The position numbers and the translations under genes are program-made. Shown here piece after piece: positions 15,727 to 21,401 of a stretch of 26,961 bases of DNA. Each line of letters starts with the position of its first letter. Position 1 is the first letter of the stretch. Origin of the DNA: JAAZMF01 sp036786445 (GTDB lineage: Bacteria > Bacillota > Limnochordia > DTU087); assembly GCA_036786445.1 (NCBI GenBank), contig DAIQRD010000021.1, positions 1 to 26,961 of the forward strand. The letters are read 5' to 3'. Under the pieces are notes generated by a model. That model was given only the letters and a program-made list of their open reading frames with translations. It did no database searches and had not been told where the DNA came from.

Positions 15727-17131
15727 GCTCTTTGACCTCCCTAGTCATCTCTATGTCGTTGGGCCATTCCCGGGTGTGGCCTTCTTCTGGCCATTTCTTT
15801 GTTGCATCTATGCCAAGCTTATGGCCATAGTGACGCAGGGGAGAGGCGTGGTCTAGTGCATCTAGAGGGCCATCCACAATGGTTAGATCCCTGGCTGCAT
15901 CAATATTGTTGAAAACCTTCCACATGACGGTGGATAGATCATGGGGATTGACGTCTGCATCGACGATGATAATCAGCTTGGTAAACATCATTTGACCCAT
16001 TCCCCAAACAGCATGCATGACTTTCTTAGCATGGCCCGGGTAGCGTTTCTGGATGGAAATAATGGCACAGTTGTGAAAAACCCCTTCCAGGGGAAGGTTA
16101 ATATCAACTAGCTCTGGCATCTGCAGTTTTAGGATAGGCAAAAAAATGCGCTCAGTGGCCTTGGCCATATAGCAATCCTCCATGGGAGGCTTGCCCACTA
16201 TGGTAGCTGGATAGATGGGATCCCGGCGGCGGGTAATGCATGTCAAGTGAAATACCGGATATTCGTCTCGGAGCGAGTAGTAGCCGGTATGATCTCCAAA
16301 GGGCCCCTCCAAGCGAGTTTCGTCTAGGTCAACATATCCTTCCAGGACAAACTCCGCATGGGCTGGTACTTCCAGATCGGAAGTGATGCACTTAACTGTT
16401 TCCACACCTTGCTTGCGTAGAAACCCCGCCAGCAAGAGCTCATCAATTTCTTTGGGCAAGGGTGCTGTGGCAGCATAAATGGTGGCTGGATCAGCTCCCA
16501 AAGCCACTGCCACCGGCATGTGTTGGCCGGTCTCCTTGTATCTTAGGTAGTTCTCCCGGCCATCTTTGTGCAAATGCCAATGCATACCGGTGGTCTGACC
16601 GTCATATACATGCATACGGTACATACCCATGTTCTGCTGATTAGTCACGGGGTCTCTGGTAATGACCAAAGGCAATGTAAGAAAGCGGCCACCATCTTCC
16701 GGCCAGCACTTCAAAATGGGCAGTGTATTTAGGTCAGGTTCTCGTTCGATGACCTCTTGGCAAGGAGCCTGTTTGATGCGGCGGGGGAATACCCCGGCTA
16801 GATTGAGTAAGCGGGGCAGAGCCTTGACCTTGTTCAAAAGACCTGCATAAGCTGACACATCCATCAGCTGAAGGATCTCATTGCCGATATCATCCAGGTC
16901 TTTTACCCCCAAAGCTGTAGCCATGCGCCGGTAGGAACCCATGGCATTGATCAGCACTGGATACGCGGAGCCCCGTACGTTTTCAAATAGGAGGGCAGGG
17001 CCATTGGCTTTGGAGACCCGATCGGTAATCTCGGTGATCTCTAGTTCTGGATCTACCTCAGTTTGAATGCGTCTCAGTTCACCCTGACGCTCCAGGGTCT
17101 CCACGAATTCACGCAGGTCTTTATACGCCAA
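15689..17131 (-). CDS. ubiD: UbiD-family prenylated-FMN decarboxylase (MqnL-like)
   Basis: A 480-residue decarboxylase that uses prenylated FMN. The catalytic residues are in the expected places: R172 in 'NMGMYRM', E275 and D280 in 'RLEGPFGDHTGYY', and the cofactor region 'TGMHWHLHKDG'. The start is TTG 17131 ('LAYKDLREFVETLERQGEL'): AAAGGAG lies eight bases upstream and this gives the family's usual N-terminus and length, while an upstream in-frame ATG at 17200 would add 23 unrelated residues. With the overlapping ubiA it probably removes the carboxyl from the prenylated naphthoate in the futalosine menaquinone route (MqnL). The flavin prenyltransferase UbiX is not in the window. It is the first gene of ubiD-ubiA-binding protein. 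Confidence 0.92.
   Translation of the reverse strand: MAYKDLREFVETLERQGELRRIQTEVDPELEITEITDRVSKANGPALLFENVRGSAYPVLINAMGSYRRMATALGVKDLDDIGNEILQLMDVSAYAGLLNKVKALPRLLNLAGVFPRRIKQAPCQEVIEREPDLNTLPILKCWPEDGGRFLTLPLVITRDPVTNQQNMGMYRMHVYDGQTTGMHWHLHKDGRENYLRYKETGQHMPVAVALGADPATIYAATAPLPKEIDELLLAGFLRKQGVETVKCITSDLEVPAHAEFVLEGYVDLDETRLEGPFGDHTGYYSLRDEYPVFHLTCITRRRDPIYPATIVGKPPMEDCYMAKATERIFLPILKLQMPELVDINLPLEGVFHNCAIISIQKRYPGHAKKVMHAVWGMGQMMFTKLIIIVDADVNPHDLSTVMWKVFNNIDAARDLTIVDGPLDALDHASPLRHYGHKLGIDATKKWPEEGHTREWPNDIEMTREVKELVDNKWTSYGLD
15735..15741 (-). promoter_or_regulatory. Ribosome binding site deciding the TTG start of ubiA
   Basis: GGGAGGT on the minus strand, inside the end of ubiD, sits eight bases before TTG 15726. 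This supports the 38-base overlap of ubiD and ubiA and translational coupling. Confidence 0.75.
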
Positions 17132-17139
17132 CTTCCAAA

Positions 17140-17146
17140 CTCCTTT
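17140..17146 (-). promoter_or_regulatory. Ribosome binding site deciding the TTG start of ubiD
   Basis: AAAGGAG on the minus strand lies eight bases before TTG 17131; no comparable site precedes the longer in-frame ATG at 17200. Confidence 0.75.
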
Positions 17147-17170
17147 CCCAATGTAGCAGCTCTCTCGGAC

Positions 17171-17219
17171 ATTGTAGCATAGTTTTTTGGGTGTTACCAT
17201 GGATTCGCCGAAAATTATA
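17171..17219 (-). promoter_or_regulatory. Minus-strand promoter candidates for ubiD-ubiA
   Basis: Two -10-like boxes are seen on the minus strand: TATAAT at 17219-17214, without a recognisable -35, and TACAAT at 17176-17171 with an extended TG (TGCTACAAT) and a poor -35 (TGGTAA, 17 bases upstream). Either could drive the operon; the sequence does not decide between them. Confidence 0.4.
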
Positions 17220-17229
17220 ATGATCCCAC

Positions 17230-17258
17230 TTAACTAATACTCTACTCTGTGATATAAT
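17230..17258 (+). promoter_or_regulatory. Sigma-A promoter for ndh
   Basis: TTAACT (17230-17235, four of six) and a perfect TATAAT (17253-17258) are separated by 17 bases, with an extended TG just before the -10. This is among the best promoters in the window. Transcription should begin near 17265, giving a leader of about 110 bases before ATG 17375. Confidence 0.75.
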
Positions 17259-17307
17259 TGCCAGTGTTAGCCGCGAAAGTACCTGTATTCACGGTCACAA
17301 ACTCGGA

Positions 17308-17360
17308 TGCCACCACGGAGATTCCGTGGCAGAGCAGGGATGATGGGTGGCTGTAGGAGG
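17308..17360 (+). promoter_or_regulatory. Structured 5' leader of ndh with alternative pairings
   Basis: A perfect hairpin, CCACGGA (17313-17319) with TCCGTGG (17323-17329) around a three-base loop, can be replaced by pairing GCCACC (17309-17314) with GGTGGC (17346-17351), just before the AGGAGG ribosome binding site (17355-17360). No T-run follows, so control of translation rather than termination would be the model. I do not recognise a known riboswitch class; it may be only a fortuitous fold. Confidence 0.35.
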
Positions 17361-17374
17361 GGAATAAGAAAACA

Positions 17375-19267
17375 ATGAAACGTATCGTTATTTTGGGGGC
17401 TGGTTACGGCGGAGTGTCTGCTGCACTGCGCCTGCAGAAGCGTTTACGCCGTGCCCGAGATGTGGAGATTGTTCTTATCGACCGGAATCACGTCCATACC
17501 CTGTTGACTGAGCTGCATGAAGTGGCCGGCAACCGGGTGTCAGAGGATGCAATTGTTGTGCCGCTAGACAAGATCTTCCAGTACACCAAAGTGAAAGTCG
17601 TAGCCGATGAGGTGGAATCGGTAGACTTCAATGCCAATGTGGTGAAGGCGGTCGGGGGGGAATACCCCTACGACTATCTCGTCGTGGCCATGGGTAGCAA
17701 GCCTGCCTATTTTGGGATTGAAGGCATGGAGGAGCATGGCCTCGCCCTCTGGTCATATGAAGATGCTATCAAGGCTAGGGAGCATATCCGATCTATGTTT
17801 CGGCAGGCGGCTCGAGAGAAGAACCCTGCTCGCCGCCGGGAATTGCTTACCTTTGTTGTGGGTGGCGGTGGGTTTACCGGTATAGAGCTCGTAGGTGAGT
17901 TGGCCCGCTGGCGACAGGAGCTCTGCGCCGAGTTTGGCATTAGTCGAACTGATGTCAGGCTCATGGTTGTGGAAGCCATGGACAAATGCCTTACGGTCCT
18001 CGATGATAATCTAGTCGCAAAGGCCATGAACCATTTAGATAAACTAGGGGTAGAGGTGTGGACCAACTCACCCATCGTTAAAGTATCTCCCGATGCCATT
18101 GAACTCAAAGGTGGTCAAGCTATCGGGAGTCACACTTTGATCTGGACCGGCGGATGTGAGACAGCGACATGCGCCGCTGAGCTAGGCTTGGAGACAGCCG
18201 GTCGAGGCCGCATTGTGGTGAACGAGTATCTACAGACCCAGCATCCTAATGTCTATGCCATCGGTGATAACAGCTTTTTTGTGGCAAATAACGGCCAGCC
18301 CCTACCGGCGTTGGTGGAACCTGCTCTGCAGGGGGGTCAAGTGGCTGCCGACAATATCATCGCGGAATTGAGGGGCAAGGAGAAGCAGCCATACAAGCCT
18401 AATATCCATGGAGTAATGGTATCTGTGGGGCGCTGGTATGGTGTAGCTGACCTTATGGGTATTAAGCTGTCCGGTTTTCTAGCCATATTTATGAAGCATA
18501 TGGTCAATCTACACTACTTGTTTGGCATCGGTGGCTTTGACATCGTATTTGCCTATCTCGCCCATGAGTTTAAGGATCAGAGAAAGCGGGATTGGCATGT
18601 TGTCAAGCATTTGTGGGCAGATTCTCAGCTCTTCTGGCTGGTGCCCTTGCGGTTGTATTTAGGATACATGTGGCTGAAATCCGGTATTGATAAGATCAAC
18701 TCCGGTTGGCTGCGGGAGATCATGATCAGTGGAGCCGCCGATGGCGGCAGTTCAATCACAGCCAGTGCTATTTCGGCGGCTTCTGATGTGGCAGCTACTT
18801 CTGGAGTTACAGCTGCTACTGAAGTGGCAGCCACGACAGGAGTGAGCGCGGCTAGTTCTGTAGCTACTACTGCAGCAACTCTAGCAACCGACGGGACAAC
18901 CGGGGCCTCTATCATGAACTTGATCAGTGATCATACACCTGGTTGGTATGCTTGGATGGTCAACAATATCGTTGTTCCCAATGCTATGGTATTTCAGTAT
19001 ATGGTTACTATTACTGAGATTGTATTGGGTGTGGCCTTTATCTTGGGGCTCTTCACATTTATCGCCGCAGCTATATCAGTGGTGATGAACATCAACTTCC
19101 TTTTGTCTACTGGCTTGTATGACTACTGGTTCCTGATGACCTCCATAGCCATGATGGCTGGAGCCGGTCGAGCCTTTGGTCTGGATTACTATGTCTATCC
19201 ATATCTACAAAGACAGTGGCGCTATCTAGTGCGCAACAGGCGCCCCAAAGTATTTCTGTTTCGATAA
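17375..19267 (+). CDS. ndh: Type II NADH dehydrogenase fused to a DoxX-like membrane domain (Ndh2 of EET-type locus)
   Basis: The 630-residue protein moves electrons from NADH to quinone. Residues 1-385 are a pyridine nucleotide-disulfide oxidoreductase: FAD loop G8-A-G-Y-G-G13, NAD loop 161-176 ('VVGGGGFTGIELVGEL'), and 'NVYAIGDNS' (292-300). The C-terminal part (about 418-630) is a DoxX-like membrane domain with 'LVPLRLYLGYMWLKSGIDKI' and further segments from about 536 on. Between membrane segments lies a predicted outside loop (about 452-520) with three 12-residue repeats (467-502) and D506-G-T-T-G-A-S512, which fits the ApbE flavinylation motif Dxx[S/T]GA[S/T]. Length agrees with Listeria Ndh2, which also has an extra membrane domain. 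Divergent from ubiD; strong own promoter; followed by a terminator. NDH-2 call is secure; covalent FMN is inferred. Confidence 0.9.
   Translation: MKRIVILGAGYGGVSAALRLQKRLRRARDVEIVLIDRNHVHTLLTELHEVAGNRVSEDAIVVPLDKIFQYTKVKVVADEVESVDFNANVVKAVGGEYPYDYLVVAMGSKPAYFGIEGMEEHGLALWSYEDAIKAREHIRSMFRQAAREKNPARRRELLTFVVGGGGFTGIELVGELARWRQELCAEFGISRTDVRLMVVEAMDKCLTVLDDNLVAKAMNHLDKLGVEVWTNSPIVKVSPDAIELKGGQAIGSHTLIWTGGCETATCAAELGLETAGRGRIVVNEYLQTQHPNVYAIGDNSFFVANNGQPLPALVEPALQGGQVAADNIIAELRGKEKQPYKPNIHGVMVSVGRWYGVADLMGIKLSGFLAIFMKHMVNLHYLFGIGGFDIVFAYLAHEFKDQRKRDWHVVKHLWADSQLFWLVPLRLYLGYMWLKSGIDKINSGWLREIMISGAADGGSSITASAISAASDVAATSGVTAATEVAATTGVSAASSVATTAATLATDGTTGASIMNLISDHTPGWYAWMVNNIVVPNAMVFQYMVTITEIVLGVAFILGLFTFIAAAISVVMNINFLLSTGLYDYWFLMTSIAMMAGAGRAFGLDYYVYPYLQRQWRYLVRNRRPKVFLFR
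18773..18880 (+). repeat. Three tandem 12-residue repeats inside ndh
   Basis: Residues 467-478, 479-490 and 491-502 follow the pattern [S/T]-A-A-[S/T]-x-V-A-[A/T]-T-[S/T/A]-[G/A]-[V/T]. Codons differ between copies, so the likeness is kept at protein level rather than being a recent DNA duplication. The segment lies in the loop before the flavinylation-like motif. Confidence 0.75.
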
Positions 19268-19277
19268 TTAAACGGGG

Positions 19278-19313
19278 ACAGGGCTTGGGAGTTGCTTCCT
19301 GAGCCCTGTTTTT
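19278..19313 (+). terminator. Rho-independent terminator after ndh
   Basis: ACAGGGCT (19278-19285) pairs with AGCCCTGT (19302-19309), with further inner pairing (GGGAG with CTTCC), and a run of T follows directly. It begins eleven bases after the ndh stop. The permease gene starts only 50 bases later with no obvious promoter, so partial read-through is likely. Confidence 0.88.
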
Positions 19314-19363
19314 GTATGCTTGGAAATGGGTGGGAGCGACAGTGAGGCGGGAGGAATGCTGCG

Positions 19364-20122
19364 ATGGGTTACAAGGGTAAGGACCTCTTGGCAAGTGTTA
19401 TGGGGGTGTTCCTCATCTTTGGAGTTTGGGCTCTCGGTGCCACTCTCTTACGGTCTCCGGCTTTACCATCCCCAGCAGTTGTTCTTCAATACTTAGGCCG
19501 GGCCTTTTGGCCCCATTTGGCCCACCATCTGTTTGCTAGCCTATGGCGGATCTTACTAGCTGTAGGGCTTTCTTCTGCCTTTGCTTTACCTCTAGGTGTT
19601 TTGTTGGGTAGAAACCCAGCTTGGCAGCGCTGGGGGGCACCGGTCATCTATATGTTGTATCCCATCCCCAAGGTAGCCTTCTTACCCTTGATTTTCCTGT
19701 GGCTAGGCTTAGGAGACTCCGCCAAGGTATTCTTGATGGGGCTCATCCTGTTTTTCCAGACTTTCGTGGCTGCCATGGATGCTGCCCAGAGCATTGACTC
19801 TCGACTGATTGATTCTCTGGTTTCCTTGGGAGCTACCAACTGGAATGTTTATGTCCATGGCATCGTTCCAGCCATCCTTCCCCGGATATTCACAGCCGTT
19901 CGGTTGGGGGCGGGCACAGCCTTGGCAGTACTCTTTTTCGCAGAGAATTTCGCCACTCCATGGGGTATCGGATTTTTCATCCTCGACAGTTGGATGCGGG
20001 TGGATTACCGCAGCATGTATGCAGGCATTGTGGTCTTGAGCCTTTTGGGTATAATGTTGTTTGCCGCTATCAATGGATTAGAAAAGCGCCTATGTAGATG
20101 GCGATACACCGATAGCATCTGA
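19364..20122 (+). CDS. NitT/TauT (SsuC-like) ABC transporter permease
   Basis: A 252-residue inner-membrane permease of the SsuC/TauC/RibX type with about six membrane segments. The ATPase-contact (EAA) loop reads 'DSLVSLGATNWNVYVHGIVP' (near 149-168), with 'PILYPIPKVAFLPL'-like sequence (IYMLYPIPKVAFLPLIFLWL, near 95-114) also typical of the family. GGGAGG lies nine bases before ATG 19364. It matches the binding protein at 13822-14838, on the other side of ndh and on the other strand, so the two probably form one importer. No ATPase gene is present in the window. Substrate is unknown; candidates are flavin, thiamin precursor, sulfonate or an aromatic precursor. Confidence 0.88.
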   Translation: MGYKGKDLLASVMGVFLIFGVWALGATLLRSPALPSPAVVLQYLGRAFWPHLAHHLFASLWRILLAVGLSSAFALPLGVLLGRNPAWQRWGAPVIYMLYPIPKVAFLPLIFLWLGLGDSAKVFLMGLILFFQTFVAAMDAAQSIDSRLIDSLVSLGATNWNVYVHGIVPAILPRIFTAVRLGAGTALAVLFFAENFATPWGIGFFILDSWMRVDYRSMYAGIVVLSLLGIMLFAAINGLEKRLCRWRYTDSI

Positions 20123-20258
20123 CTGCCTCTAGACTAGCCCCGGAGATGGGCAGGGATAGGGATCGGCATAGCGAATAGGATGAAGGAGATGGGCGGAGAG
20201 GGTGCATGTGCAGCCCAGAGAAGAAGCGATAACACGCCCAAGAGGAAGGGGAAAAGGC

Positions 20259-21302
20259 ATGAGCCAGACAATCGTAGTATTGAAGGGCGATGAAACAGGG
20301 CAGGAGCTTCTAGATGAAGCCTTGCGTGTGCTTGATCCGGCAGTAACGGGCATAAATCTCGCCTTTCAGTATTTTGATCTCAGCTTGGCATATCGACGCC
20401 AGACTAAGAATCAAGTTGTACTAGATGCTGCCCAGGCCATGGTGGAAGCCGGATATGGGCTAAAGGCAGCTACTATTACCCCAGAAGCTAAAGGCGATGT
20501 GGGCAGCCCCAATGCCATATTGCGTTCAGCCATTGATGGACAGGTTATAGTGCGCACGGGCAGACGGCTACCGGGGGTCATGCCCCTGGGGAATCTGCAA
20601 TCCCCCATTTCCGTGATTCGCATGGCTGTGGGTGATGCCTATGGTGCCAAGGAGTGGCGGACGGGAGAGGGCGAGGCAGAGCAAGCTTACCGTACAGAAA
20701 CCATATCCCGCCAGACCTGTCGATATGTAGCTGAATACGCATTTCGCCATGCCAAGAACACGGGGGCCAAAGTGTTTGGGGGGCCCAAATACACTGTGAG
20801 CCCTATCTATGAGGGCATGCTTAAGGAAGAGATGGATGCTGCAGCTCGGCGCCATCCCGACGTCCCCTATGAACCACAGTTGATTGATGCTACATATGCT
20901 CTTCTCTGTCGGACAGATGGAGAGCCCTTAGTGATCCCCGCTCTAAATCGGGATGGTGACTGCCTATCCGATTTGGTGCTGCAGATGTTTGGATCCATCG
21001 CCGGCGCAGAATCGTTGCTACTTAGCTTCAACAGTGACTTAACTCCGAGAGTGGTTATGGCCGAGGCGCCTCATGGCACAGCTCCTGCTTTGCAGGGGAA
21101 AAACGTGGCTAACCCCCTGGCTATGATTTTAGCCGCAGCTGCTTTACTGAAGGCTTTTGCCGATGATGAAGCACAGAGCGTGGGTAGGGCTATTGAAAAG
21201 GCGGCACTAGATTGTGTAGAGGCCAGTATCCGGACTCGGGATCTAGGCGGTATTACCGGTACCAGGGAATTCACCTCTGAGGTCATCGCGAGGCTAAGCT
21301 GA
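20259..21302 (+). CDS. Isocitrate/isopropylmalate dehydrogenase family enzyme
   Basis: A 347-residue member of the beta-decarboxylating dehydrogenase family, which oxidises and decarboxylates 2-hydroxy acids with NAD(P). Seen: 'VLKGDETGQELLDEALRVLD' (near 6-25), the catalytic-lysine region 'GGPKYTVSPIYEGMLKEEMD', the metal-binding region 'LIDATYALL' and 'NRDGDCLSDLVLQMFGSIAG', and the nucleotide loop 'AEAPHGTAPALQGKNVANP'. ATG 20259 follows AAGAGGAAGGGGAAAAGG; the in-frame GTG at 20202 adds a basic, low-quality extension. The substrate-recognition part differs from classical Icd and LeuB, so I leave the substrate open; isocitrate is most likely. It lies 136 bases after the permease, with no clear promoter in that gap. 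Confidence 0.86.
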   Translation: MSQTIVVLKGDETGQELLDEALRVLDPAVTGINLAFQYFDLSLAYRRQTKNQVVLDAAQAMVEAGYGLKAATITPEAKGDVGSPNAILRSAIDGQVIVRTGRRLPGVMPLGNLQSPISVIRMAVGDAYGAKEWRTGEGEAEQAYRTETISRQTCRYVAEYAFRHAKNTGAKVFGGPKYTVSPIYEGMLKEEMDAAARRHPDVPYEPQLIDATYALLCRTDGEPLVIPALNRDGDCLSDLVLQMFGSIAGAESLLLSFNSDLTPRVVMAEAPHGTAPALQGKNVANPLAMILAAAALLKAFADDEAQSVGRAIEKAALDCVEASIRTRDLGGITGTREFTSEVIARLS

Positions 21303-21311
21303 CGATCTTGG

Positions 21312-21329
21312 CAATTGCCTGGGCAATTG
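21312..21329. repeat. Inverted repeat upstream of the peptide transporter operon
   Basis: CAATTGCC (21312-21319) and GGCAATTG (21322-21329) are perfect arms separated by two bases. It lies just after the dehydrogenase stop and about 37 bases before the TATAAT at 21366. No T-run follows, so an operator is as likely as a weak terminator. Confidence 0.45.
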
Positions 21330-21365
21330 GCTGCATGTTTGCTCTTACCGGGGAAGAGGTAGGAG

Positions 21366-21371
21366 TATAAT
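21366..21371 (+). promoter_or_regulatory. -10 box for the peptide-type ABC operon
   Basis: A perfect TATAAT lies 30 bases before the ATG at 21402. No good -35 is seen (TCTTAC at 17 bases), so activation by a regulator, perhaps at the inverted repeat just upstream, is possible. Confidence 0.45.
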
Positions 21372-21401
21372 ATAGGTGATCCAGGAAAGGAAGTGGGGCG
21401 G

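Noticed and set aside
17132..17200. Longer N-terminus of UbiD from ATG 17200
   Set aside because: The 23 extra residues are not part of the family, and AAAGGAG is ideally placed for TTG 17131; the stretch contains promoter-like sequence.
17259..17374. FMN or cobalamin riboswitch upstream of ndh
   Set aside because: The conserved FMN core and the B12 box were looked for and not found; only a generic hairpin with an alternative pairing is present.
20177..20293. Open frame of 38 codons between permease and dehydrogenase
   Set aside because: It overlaps the dehydrogenase start in another frame and has no convincing ribosome binding site or conserved features.
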